Source: Dyadobacter beijingensis DSM 21582 (GTDB lineage Bacteria; Bacteroidota; Bacteroidia; Cytophagales; Spirosomataceae). From it: a stretch of DNA of 64,000 bases. Both the position numbers and the translations under genes were made by a program. Location: positions 1 through 64,000 of the forward strand of contig NZ_KB907793.1 of assembly GCF_000382205.1 (NCBI RefSeq), written 5' to 3'. Positions within the stretch are counted from its first letter, which is position 1. Each line of letters begins with the position of its first letter. Shown piece by piece: positions 17,937 to 25,602 of the stretch. The notes under the pieces were generated by a model that worked only from the letters and a program-made list of their open reading frames with translations, was not told the DNA's origin and did not search any database.

Positions 17937-18560
17937 ATGTTCGTAGATAAAGAAAAAGCTTCTTTTTCGAAAGGGGTGAATTATGGCGGCCTGAACTTCG
18001 GAATTGCAAATAGTGAGCAGGAAAGAATTCGGATTTTCAATTCGAGGTTAGACTTGTGCGAAGCGCAATTTCCTTACTTGCTGAATTACGAAAATGTTTA
18101 TCCCGCAATGGATGAATTTGATGACTGTTCAATTCTATTTTATCTGGCGTCCGGGGAGCAGGTAATCGGTAGTTGCAGAGTTACTCCTTTTTCGAACAAC
18201 TCATGGGAAATTTCGAAGCATTTGCCGGATGATTTTTACTTCCATTTTGACGCCTCTACGTACGTACAGGTAAACAGGGTGTATGTGCATAAAGATTTTC
18301 GTAACATGGGATTACACGCCTTTATGTTCTATCACTTGTCCGTGTGGGTTATGGCACATACCGGTTTTTCCAGGTTTTTTGCCATATGCAATTCCCGTCA
18401 CGTCAAGCTCTACTGCAAACTAGGTGCGGAGCTGGTGTCCGCGCAGGAGATCTACCTTAAACACCGGAGAATCGAGCCGTATTATCTTATTGAAGGTGAC
18501 ATTGAAAAAGCAAAATTAACAATTGAAAACAAATACCTTTATGGAACAAATGCTGATTGA
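17937..18560 (+). CDS. FeeM/LuxI-like N-acyltransferase (GNAT fold)
   Basis: A 207-residue acyltransferase of the autoinducer-synthase/N-acyl-amino-acid-synthase type. The N-terminus (GIANSEQERIRIFNSRLDLCEAQFP) resembles the LuxI/FeeM opening, the centre carries VIGSCRVTPF and a core GNAT segment VQVNRVYVHKDFRNMGLHAFM with the acyl-donor loop, and the end has SRHVKLYCKLGAE. FeeM makes N-acyl tyrosines from acyl-ACP; LuxI makes acyl-homoserine lactones. Here the carrier protein and ligase are in the same array, so amide formation between a chorismate-derived amine and a fatty acyl group is a reasonable inference. The gene end overlaps the next start by 20 bp. Confidence 0.75.
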   Translation: MFVDKEKASFSKGVNYGGLNFGIANSEQERIRIFNSRLDLCEAQFPYLLNYENVYPAMDEFDDCSILFYLASGEQVIGSCRVTPFSNNSWEISKHLPDDFYFHFDASTYVQVNRVYVHKDFRNMGLHAFMFYHLSVWVMAHTGFSRFFAICNSRHVKLYCKLGAELVSAQEIYLKHRRIEPYYLIEGDIEKAKLTIENKYLYGTNAD

Positions 18561-19278
18561 AGAAGGAACGCGATTCCTGGAATTGAAAGATAAACGCGAT
18601 GCACAATGGGCACGCATTGCCGAATCTGCCGAATGGTTTAAGTATACACTTGGCGGGGACTACGACAGGCGATTTTACGCCATTTATTTAATCGAGACCT
18701 ATCACTACGTCAAACACAATCCAAAGCACCAGGCTTTGGTCGCAACACGTATGGATGAAATGCCTGTGCACTACATGAAGTTCTGTTACGAACATGCAGA
18801 GGAAGAGACTGGCCATGAATTAATGGCTTTTCATGACCTGCTTAATCTGGGCGTTAGCATCGAGGCGAAGGATCTCCCTGCGCCCCTGGCTTCAACGCAG
18901 ATCCTGATCAGCTACCTGTATAATATCTCGGAAACAGGTAATCCGTTAAGAAGATTAGGGTACAGTTTCTGGGCAGAGGATTCTTACCAATACATCCAGT
19001 CGGTGTTGGGCATGCTTACGAAGACCTTGTCGCTTACGAACAAGCATACTTCTTTCCTGGTGTCGCATTCAACCATAGACCAAAAGCATTCTCAGGAAAT
19101 TGAAGAAATGCTCAATAAGTTTTGTCAAACCGATGAGGATTGGGAGAGTATCGGCGAAGTATTGGAAATAACCCTTCGCTTACAATCGGATATGATGAAC
19201 CAGGTTGTTGACGAGTATGACAAACTAATTAACGGTGCCCCAAGCAGATATTCATTCTTGAACACCTATCTGGCTTAG
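18541..19278 (+). CDS. Heme-oxygenase-like diiron protein (HDO superfamily, TenA/PqqC fold)
   Basis: A 245-residue all-helical protein. Candidate iron ligands follow the HDO pattern: Glu52 and His59 (E-x6-H in IETYHYVKHNP), Glu89 and His92 (E-x2-H in EEETGHE), and a late Asp/His pair in STIDQKHSQE, with another acidic residue in FWAEDSY. Members of this fold cleave C-C bonds, desaturate or N-oxygenate (for example UndA, BesC, SznF, CADD). The target here may be an amine or an acyl intermediate of the pathway. Two Met starts are possible (18541 and 18550), both overlapping the N-acyltransferase gene. The ligand assignment is by eye. Confidence 0.75.
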   Translation: MEQMLIEEGTRFLELKDKRDAQWARIAESAEWFKYTLGGDYDRRFYAIYLIETYHYVKHNPKHQALVATRMDEMPVHYMKFCYEHAEEETGHELMAFHDLLNLGVSIEAKDLPAPLASTQILISYLYNISETGNPLRRLGYSFWAEDSYQYIQSVLGMLTKTLSLTNKHTSFLVSHSTIDQKHSQEIEEMLNKFCQTDEDWESIGEVLEITLRLQSDMMNQVVDEYDKLINGAPSRYSFLNTYLA

Positions 19279-19314
19279 GGACGGACGAAAGTTCAGCTTC
19301 ATTACGGATATTCG

Positions 19315-19340
19315 GGGGACTGGCGTGGTTGCCAGTCCCC
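19315..19340 (+). promoter_or_regulatory. Perfect 10-bp intercistronic hairpin
   Basis: GGGGACTGGC and GCCAGTCCCC form a perfect 10-bp GC-rich stem with a six-base loop (GTGGTT). It lies 37 bp after the diiron-protein gene and 59 bp before the isochorismate synthase gene. There is no U-run, so it is more likely an mRNA-stability or processing element than a classic intrinsic terminator, though factor-dependent pausing is possible. Confidence 0.7.
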
Positions 19341-19398
19341 TCTGAAATGAACTGGTGGTGTCCAATATCTTGAACATGAGAAGTTTGAAATACGGAGT

Positions 19399-20802
19399 AT
19401 GGAATCGAAAGTTGCCGACCTTTTAAAGGCTTTCAAGAGCGAAATGCAGGCGCTGTCATGCAGGTCGGAGTCTGATCAGATAATGTGGCCGTTCATTCAA
19501 AGTACCGAGGTCGCTATTGAAAATCATTCGCCAGGCGCTGTACTAAGTTGGTTTCGCAGGCAAGATTCGGAAAAAAAGGTTTTTTGGGCGGACCGTGAAC
19601 GGAATTTGGAGATTGCAGGTGTGAATTTCGCACATAAGATTCAGGGGGATAGTTTAGATGAGCTTAATGCCGCCATTAATTTAATCTCACGTGTGACGGG
19701 GACGCCCGGCACTCCGGGATATCTGGGTGGCATTTGCTTCAACACAGAGGAACCGTTCGACGATCTTTGGATCGATTATCACAGGTTTACCTTCGTACTT
19801 CCGATGTTTGAGTTGCGTACCTGCAATTCTGGTTTTTTATGGTTGCGGGTTAACACGTTTATTCGTGACCGTTCGGAGTTGGAATCGGCCGTTGGTAATG
19901 TGGAGCGGGAGTTTTCGAAGTTAAATTTTGAACCGTCAGATACTCCACTTGCATTCTCATTCTCTCTTGCTTCCCGGACCGACGAACCGATAAAGGAGAA
20001 ATGGGTAACGTTGATTGAAGCGGCGACTCATGAAATAAAGTCGGGAGGAGATTTAAAAAAGATAGTGCTTGCAAGAAAGACCCAATTCGATTTAGTTCAA
20101 TCGGGCGGTCGTGTTTCACCGATTGATTTGCTTGTCTATTTTGCCGAATCGGACACAAGTGGTTTCACGTATTACATTCAGCTATCTGAGAAGGATGCCT
20201 TTTTTGGGAAATCACCCGAAAGACTGTACAAGCGAACAGGGGACGGTATTTTTTGTGAAGCCCTGGCGGGGACTACACGTATTGGAAGGTCGGCAGAAGA
20301 GGAACTCCTGTTGAAAAATGAGCTCTTTTTGAGCGACAAGGATTCTATGGAGCATTCTTTTGTGGTCAATTTCGTGCAGGATGTTTTATCCCGGTTGTGT
20401 ACCGATTTTAAGTCGAGCCAGCTCCGGGACATTAAAAGACATTTTAATGTTCAGCATCTTCTGCAACAATTTAGCGGCACACTCAGGCCGGAATTAACAG
20501 ATTATGATATTATTACGTCATTTTCTCCCACGCCCGCGGTTGGAGGGGTTCCGACGGTAATGGCCCTGAACCGGATCGACGATGCGGAGGCCTTCAGAAG
20601 GGGGTGGTACGCCGGAGCTTTCGGAATGCTCTCTCAGGAGGAAACCGAATTTTGCGTCAGCTTACGCTGCGCTTTGTACAAGGACCATGCCTTACACGTC
20701 TTTACGGGCGTAGGTATCGTTGCGGATTCAGACCCGGTTTGTGAATGGGAGGAAATGGAAAACAAAATGTCTCATTTTATTCAATACTCGCTTTGCAATT
20801 AA
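19399..20802 (+). CDS. Isochorismate synthase (EntC/MenF/DhbC type)
   Basis: A 467-residue chorismate-utilising enzyme without an amidotransferase domain. Visible marks are LGGICFN (N-terminal half), LKKIVLARK with the general-base Lys of this family, FFGKSPERLY, CEALAGTTRIG, FSPTPAVGGVPT, RGWYAGAFGM and a final FTGVGIVADSDPVCEWEEMENKM. LAGT and TPAVGG are as in isochorismate synthases, so chorismate to isochorismate is the expected reaction. A salicylate-synthase-type lyase activity is not excluded. It is the third enzyme in the array that draws on chorismate. Its stop is 5 bp from the start of the carrier-protein gene. Confidence 0.87.
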   Translation: MESKVADLLKAFKSEMQALSCRSESDQIMWPFIQSTEVAIENHSPGAVLSWFRRQDSEKKVFWADRERNLEIAGVNFAHKIQGDSLDELNAAINLISRVTGTPGTPGYLGGICFNTEEPFDDLWIDYHRFTFVLPMFELRTCNSGFLWLRVNTFIRDRSELESAVGNVEREFSKLNFEPSDTPLAFSFSLASRTDEPIKEKWVTLIEAATHEIKSGGDLKKIVLARKTQFDLVQSGGRVSPIDLLVYFAESDTSGFTYYIQLSEKDAFFGKSPERLYKRTGDGIFCEALAGTTRIGRSAEEELLLKNELFLSDKDSMEHSFVVNFVQDVLSRLCTDFKSSQLRDIKRHFNVQHLLQQFSGTLRPELTDYDIITSFSPTPAVGGVPTVMALNRIDDAEAFRRGWYAGAFGMLSQEETEFCVSLRCALYKDHALHVFTGVGIVADSDPVCEWEEMENKMSHFIQYSLCN

Positions 20803-20807
20803 TCGAT

Positions 20808-21044
20808 ATGGAAGACAAGATAATAGAGGTGCTAAGGGACTTTCTTCCCAAAAGAAACATGAGCGTGATCATCAATTATGATTCTCACATCAAAAGAGAT
20901 GTATTGATAGATTCACTGAATGTAATAGGTTTTTTGAACAGGATCGAAGATACATTCAATGTGTCAGTTCTCGACGATCTGGACTCCCTGGTAAATGTAT
21001 ATACCGTTAGCGACCTGGCTAAATATTTAAAAAAAATCATGTAG
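20808..21044 (+). CDS. Acyl carrier protein
   Basis: A 78-residue carrier protein. Ser36 in the DSLNVIGFLNRIEDTFNV motif is the phosphopantetheine site; D-S-L followed by a helix-II-like sequence is the ACP signature. It is small and acidic, starts MEDKIIEVLRDFL and ends DLAKYLKKIM. It would hold acyl groups from the AMP ligase at 16228 for the KASIII-like enzyme or the N-acyltransferase, and be activated by the transferase encoded 47 bp downstream. A dedicated carrier with its own activating enzyme is a sign of specialised rather than primary metabolism. Confidence 0.85.
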   Translation: MEDKIIEVLRDFLPKRNMSVIINYDSHIKRDVLIDSLNVIGFLNRIEDTFNVSVLDDLDSLVNVYTVSDLAKYLKKIM

Positions 21045-21091
21045 ATGAATTTGGCATCGACATGTTACCACCCCTGTCGTTGATTTTGGGA

Positions 21092-21769
21092 ATGGTTATT
21101 GTTTACTATCTGGAAATTAATCAGGTACTTTCGCAGAGGCAAATTGAAGCTTGTCTTCCGCTGTTTCCGGAATATTTAGTCAGTAAGATGGCCGATTTTG
21201 TGATCGGGATCGATTTGAGCTCGGCTGTATTGGGGAAATTACTGCTTCTCAGGGGGCTTTGTGATCTAGGGGCTGGGAAGGACCTTTTTGACATCCGGTA
21301 CACGTTCAGCGGGAAGCCATATTTGGATGGTAATTTACTGTATTTCAGTATATCTCATTCTGACGATGAGCTGGTGTGTGCGATATCCGATTGCGGAAGT
21401 GTAGGTATCGATATTGAGAAAAACAGAGAGATAGAAGTACAAAACTTCAGAAGGCAATTCGGAGATGACGAGTGGAAACACATCATATCCTCGCAAAATA
21501 TCAACTATACATTTCTGAGGTACTGGACCCGGAAGGAAGCAGTGGTCAAGGTCGACGGGGTGGGGCTTGGTAAGCCTTTCAGGTATATAGCGCTGCATGA
21601 AAACGTCGGTGTTCTTGAAAATAGAACCTATCATTTGAGTGACTTACAACTCAATCCGGATTCGATATGCTCGCTTGCGTCTAATGGAGAGTTAAGTAGT
21701 GTGGACGTTCGCGTATTATCGCTAACTGACCTGCTGAGTTCGCATTTACCTCTTTTGCATCAACATTAA
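21092..21769 (+). CDS. 4'-phosphopantetheinyl transferase, Sfp type
   Basis: A 225-residue enzyme that attaches phosphopantetheine from CoA to carrier-protein serines. The two family motifs are clear: SVGIDIEKNREIE (metal-binding Asp and Glu) and FLRYWTRKEAVVKVDGVGLG. YLDGNLLYFSISHSDD matches the upstream CoA-binding region. ATG 21092 is preferred; an in-frame ATG at 21062 would add ten residues without family similarity. It closes the biosynthetic part of the array and most likely serves the carrier protein at 20808. Confidence 0.9.
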   Translation: MVIVYYLEINQVLSQRQIEACLPLFPEYLVSKMADFVIGIDLSSAVLGKLLLLRGLCDLGAGKDLFDIRYTFSGKPYLDGNLLYFSISHSDDELVCAISDCGSVGIDIEKNREIEVQNFRRQFGDDEWKHIISSQNINYTFLRYWTRKEAVVKVDGVGLGKPFRYIALHENVGVLENRTYHLSDLQLNPDSICSLASNGELSSVDVRVLSLTDLLSSHLPLLHQH

Positions 21770-21805
21770 TTAGTCATTCTGTGACATTGACCCGCCATAC
21801 TTTCG

Positions 21806-22912
21806 ATGAAACGAAACAAATCCGCTTTCCTGGTGATATTTATTACAGGACTACTTATTTCTTCCTGCACGGTGACAAGAGTTATAATTTACAATTTTGC
21901 GGGCGTGACGGATCACAGGAAATTCCCAAAGAGGGATGTCAGGAGCGGCCCTGAGAAATTTGTTTTTCAGCCTCCGGTGAACAACGCCCCACCCGCGGGC
22001 TTTACATTTCCTGGAACAGAGGGGACATTCGGGCAGTACCTGGAGGCGCATAAGACTGTGGCTTTTCTTATTATCAGGAATGATAGAATTGAATATGAAA
22101 AGTACTTTGGAAGTTACGATCGTGAGTCGGTTATCCCTTCTTTCTCAATTGCCAAATCGATTACCTCGATTCTGATAGGGTGTGCCATAGACGATGGGCT
22201 TATCGGGTCTGTAAACGACCGAGTGATCAAATATGTTCCGGAGCTTGCGGCTAACGGCTTTGAGAATGTAACAGTTGAGCATTTGTTGCAGATGACCTCC
22301 GGAATCGGATTTAATGAGGGCTATGGTAATCCGTTCGGCGATATTTCAACCTTTTACTACGGGAGGAATCTTCGAAAAGCAATTTCGAAACTTAAAATTG
22401 TCGATGAGGTAGGTAAGAAATTTGAATATCAAAGTGGCAGCGCGCAAGTATTGGGACTAGTGCTTGAACGAGCATTGAAAGATGAAACGATCTCTCATTA
22501 TTTGCAGGACAAGATCTGGGTTCCCTTGGGGATGGAATTCGATGCCAGTTGGAGTATTGACAGGCGGCGTAATGGTTTGGAGAAAACATTTTGTTGCATT
22601 AATGTCCGGGCCCGCGACCTTGCTAAAATTGGAAGATTGTACCTAGGGAATGGCGATTGGAATGGTAAACAGATTGTTTCGAAGGGATGGGTGAGGCAAT
22701 CTACAAAAGTGGACACTACAAATGGAAGCGCATCGAATTACCAATACCAGTGGTGGTTGCCGAGTTCGAATGGAGATTTTCTGGCAGAAGGGATTCTCGG
22801 ACAACTTCTTTATGTTAATCCATCCAAAAATCTGATCGTGGTAAGACTTGGAAGCGGCGACGGTGGTGTAGACTGGAAGGATTTCGTTCAGCGGCTGTCG
22901 GTAATTTATTAA
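21806..22912 (+). CDS. Serine hydrolase, beta-lactamase class C/esterase-like lipoprotein
   Basis: A 368-residue lipoprotein: the signal FLVIFITGLLISSC ends in a lipobox Cys, so the protein is membrane-anchored outside the cytoplasm. The penicillin-binding fold is marked by SIAKSITS (S-x-x-K nucleophile) and YQSGSAQVLG (the Y-x-S element); the third motif is weak (GILGQLLYVNP). Relatives act as esterases, D-aminopeptidases or 6-aminohexanoate-oligomer hydrolases as well as beta-lactamases. It is 36 bp from the Sfp-type gene and may process or deacylate the cluster product, or give self-protection. Confidence 0.8.
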   Translation: MKRNKSAFLVIFITGLLISSCTVTRVIIYNFAGVTDHRKFPKRDVRSGPEKFVFQPPVNNAPPAGFTFPGTEGTFGQYLEAHKTVAFLIIRNDRIEYEKYFGSYDRESVIPSFSIAKSITSILIGCAIDDGLIGSVNDRVIKYVPELAANGFENVTVEHLLQMTSGIGFNEGYGNPFGDISTFYYGRNLRKAISKLKIVDEVGKKFEYQSGSAQVLGLVLERALKDETISHYLQDKIWVPLGMEFDASWSIDRRRNGLEKTFCCINVRARDLAKIGRLYLGNGDWNGKQIVSKGWVRQSTKVDTTNGSASNYQYQWWLPSSNGDFLAEGILGQLLYVNPSKNLIVVRLGSGDGGVDWKDFVQRLSVIY

Positions 22913-23057
22913 GTACTTAGATAAAAGTATACATGCCGTGCCTATGAGGAGACCTTGGCGACATTAGAGAATACAGAATTGAACATTCTTGCACCCGTGG
23001 GATATAGAACCAGGGAGATTGCCGAATTTCAATCTGCTCTATTTTTTGCTAAGGGTG

Positions 23058-24656
23058 CTATTCTCGTTCAAACAACGCCGCCAGCTTCCTCAAATCTTCC
23101 AGCAAATGGTTCGAGTTTTGTATCGTAGGGTGCACCCTAAGGGACAAGTCGTTTTTAAACGCATTTGTCCCTTTTTTTTGTGTTCTTAACTTGCTCGTTA
23201 TCTGATAGATAAGATCGATGCCTTCGTTCAGTCGAGCGGTTCGATGTTCCATTCCGTCAAACGTCAAATTTTCGGGGAAGATCGAACCAATTATCTGCCT
23301 TTTTTCTTCTAATGTGCCTGATTTATAAAGCTTTGGGAGGTGTTCGAGTCCCGTGAGGATATGCTTTAAATACGTACCTATCTCTGCATGATCATCGGAA
23401 AAGCTGTTGAGCTTAATTTCTAGTTCTTCAATTCGCTTTGTGCAGATGGATTTTACATGCTCAAAGTCTTCTGTCGCCAACAGCCCATCGACCAATTTGA
23501 TCCGTGCATTTCGTAATCTTTCATTTATCTTGTCCAGTTCATCCACCAAATCACGCCGCTCCTTTTCCCGAATTTTCGTCTGTTCCTTGTAGCTACTAAG
23601 CACCAAATCAGAATATATTGTCATCCGGCCGGGACGCGGTACAAGCATCTTGAGCTGACGTTCGAACTTTTCATTTACGTCGTCCGCCTTAAATCGAACA
23701 CCACATGACGAGGAACAATGATAATAGTAGTAGTAAGTGCTTCTTCCTTTCGATGCGCTTCCTGATAGCATTCTATCGCATTTGGTACAACGCAAGAACC
23801 CCCGGAGTGGAAGATTGTCATCTGAGACGATTTTTGGCTTTTGATATGGATTCCGTTTTCGTCCGGAAATCATATCCTGCACTAAATTGAATGTTGATGG
23901 CGACACGATTGGCTCGTGCAATCCTTTCACACGCTGTGCCTTTTCCCCTTCGAATTCGGGAATAAGTATCTGTCCGCAATAAACCGGATTCCTAATTGCG
24001 AGCCAAAAGTTGTTTTTGCTGCACTTTAGTCCTTTTCTGACCGCTTGCTTCCATACTTGTTCTGTGTTAAACCTACCTAATGCAAGTTCTTCAAACGCCC
24101 ATCTCATTATCGGTGCCTTATTTGCGTCAGGCTCAATTATTTTTTTTCCGTCAAATGACCGGGAATTACGATCTCCTATCGGGGCGGTGGCAACCCAGCG
24201 TCCTTCTTTCTTGGCGCGGCGCATGCCGTGGAAGACATTTAATGCGCGACGATCATTCTCAACTTCGGGCGCAGCTAAATAGAAAGCAAGCATGATCTTG
24301 TTTTCTGGAATTCGGATATCAAGTGGTTGTTCGATAGCCTGGGGTTCAATACTTGCTTTGCGAAGGATGTTGATCATTTGGTACGCATCGCCAGCGTTTC
24401 GCCTGAACCGGTCCCATTTTGTAAATAGGATTTGATCAATCCGAAGTCGTTTATTCTCCCTCAATCGGGCAAGTAGCATCTGCCACTTTGGTCGCAAGAA
24501 AGTTTTTGCTGAATGGTCCTCATAGATCACTTCGACAACTTCCACGGAATTGTATTTACACCAATTTCGCAACCTTTCCTCTTGATCTCGCTGAGAATAG
24601 CCTTTTTCCGCCTGTTCATCAGTGCTTACCCTGACATATAGAATAGCTCGGGACAT
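23058..24656 (-). CDS. Large serine recombinase
   Basis: A 532-residue site-specific recombinase. The resolvase domain opens AILYVRVSTDEQAEKGYSQRDQ with the catalytic Ser; the recombinase domain covers about 165-270, and a zinc ribbon (FLRCTKCDRMLSGSAS...YHCSSSC) about 290-325. Coiled coils follow at about 350-440. These enzymes integrate and excise mobile DNA. The gene is convergent with the biosynthetic array. It abuts a truncated AraC gene, and a decayed homologous copy lies at 55071-55612. It appears intact; no attachment site could be identified. Confidence 0.9.
   Translation of the reverse strand: MSRAILYVRVSTDEQAEKGYSQRDQEERLRNWCKYNSVEVVEVIYEDHSAKTFLRPKWQMLLARLRENKRLRIDQILFTKWDRFRRNAGDAYQMINILRKASIEPQAIEQPLDIRIPENKIMLAFYLAAPEVENDRRALNVFHGMRRAKKEGRWVATAPIGDRNSRSFDGKKIIEPDANKAPIMRWAFEELALGRFNTEQVWKQAVRKGLKCSKNNFWLAIRNPVYCGQILIPEFEGEKAQRVKGLHEPIVSPSTFNLVQDMISGRKRNPYQKPKIVSDDNLPLRGFLRCTKCDRMLSGSASKGRSTYYYYYHCSSSCGVRFKADDVNEKFERQLKMLVPRPGRMTIYSDLVLSSYKEQTKIREKERRDLVDELDKINERLRNARIKLVDGLLATEDFEHVKSICTKRIEELEIKLNSFSDDHAEIGTYLKHILTGLEHLPKLYKSGTLEEKRQIIGSIFPENLTFDGMEHRTARLNEGIDLIYQITSKLRTQKKGTNAFKNDLSLRVHPTIQNSNHLLEDLRKLAALFERE
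23139..23179 (+). terminator. Intrinsic terminator on the plus strand, inside the recombinase 3' coding region
   Basis: AAGGGACAA pairs with TTGTCCCTT, with an inner GTTT/AAAC pairing, and is followed by eight T on the plus strand (23172-23179). It would stop transcripts running out of the biosynthetic array into the recombinase gene, while on the minus strand no U-run follows the stem. It lies within codons for the recombinase tail. Confidence 0.7.
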
Positions 24657-24664
24657 GGTATTGA

Positions 24665-24997
24665 TTATTTTGTTGACGAATTGCGCGTCGACCTGATTGG
24701 CTCGTCGATCAATCGGCTGTCGAACGAGACATACCAGCCTGCTCCGCCAGGAGATGATATCACCTGGTGCACCTGTCCTGGGTAGGAGATGAAAAGGATC
24801 CTGGGCTTAACAGTAACTGGCTGAAAATCGAGCATAATATCAATTTTACCCTTTTCCAGAAGCAGGCAGGTATAATGGTCATGGCGATGCGGTTTGAATG
24901 CTTCCGCGTTTTGTACATGATTGCCTACCCACCGCTCGACTTCCACACCTGTGTGCGTATTGACCAATTTTTGCAGGATAATGCCGGTGTTTGCCAT
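24665..24997 (-). pseudogene. AraC-family regulator, N-terminal sensor domain only
   Basis: The first about 105 residues are a cupin-type AraC ligand-binding domain (HRHDHYTCLLLEKGKIDIMLDF, LFISYPGQVHQV). The AraC DNA-binding HTH is absent. The last residues (NSSTK and stop) are not AraC sequence: the same residues end the small ORF that precedes the other recombinase copy at 55621. The gene was therefore cut by the recombinase-bearing element and fused to its edge. The remainder of the AraC gene is not found on the other side, so a deletion accompanied the event. Confidence 0.75.
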
Positions 24998-25036
24998 AGA
25001 TGTTAAGTTGAGGCCGGAAGTCCGGCCCCGGCTTGT

Positions 25037-25471
25037 TTAATATAAACTCCTAACCTGTGTCCCGAACGGGTTGTCGATGATATACCGCCAGAAGCCGTCA
25101 GGGCCCTTTTTGGAGATATCGTTGGAGGTTGCCACCATGTGTACCGGCGTTCCGTCGGGAGCTTGACCGGCAATGTTCCAGTCCAATACGAGCGATGCCG
25201 TGTCGCCCGCAACAAAAATATGGCGGGCAATGATGTGCATGGGTAGCTGGACGCTGTAATATTTCAGAAGTTCCTTGCGAATCTGCTCTCGCCCTCGCTG
25301 AGGAACACCCTGGGCGTCGACAAGCACGGCATCCTGTTCGTAGAAATCCAGCATTACATCCACATCCATCGAGTTGAAATGCGCCAAAAGCGATGGGACG
25401 ATTTCTTCGGGCGTTGTTGCGAGCGGACATTTTTCTGCGATTGCATTAATGGTGTTTTCGATTGAATCCAT
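25037..25471 (-). CDS. SnoaL-like/NTF2-fold protein
   Basis: A 144-residue cone-shaped NTF2-fold protein: AEKCPLATTPEEIVPSLLAHFNSMDVDVMLDFYEQDAVLVDAQG is the classic ketosteroid-isomerase-like opening, followed by REQIRKELLKYY and a beta-sheet ending WRYIIDNPFG. Members bind small hydrophobic ligands or catalyse isomerisation; no specific catalytic pair stands out. ATG 25471 (MDSIENTINAIAEK) suits the family length better than the open frame to 25648. It is divergent from the sigma-54 activator gene and could share its control region. Confidence 0.78.
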   Translation of the reverse strand: MDSIENTINAIAEKCPLATTPEEIVPSLLAHFNSMDVDVMLDFYEQDAVLVDAQGVPQRGREQIRKELLKYYSVQLPMHIIARHIFVAGDTASLVLDWNIAGQAPDGTPVHMVATSNDISKKGPDGFWRYIIDNPFGTQVRSLY

Positions 25472-25602
25472 ACTTTGCTGTTCATAACTTTGGTTGATTT
25501 GTTTTGTTGATGCAAAGCACGGATGGTTGCGGATTTGAATTGTCCTACTATTCGGCGCAAAAGGTGGACAAATCAACTTAAATTCAGATATACCTCGCAC
25601 AT

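Noticed and set aside
8064..21769. A standard phenazine cluster because of the PhzE-type gene
   Set aside because: There is no PhzD, PhzF, PhzA/B or PhzG homologue, and unrelated acyl-transfer genes dominate the array.
22913..23057. The missing C-terminal half of the interrupted AraC gene on the far side of the recombinase
   Set aside because: Neither strand of this interval shows AraC HTH sequence; the remainder seems to have been deleted.
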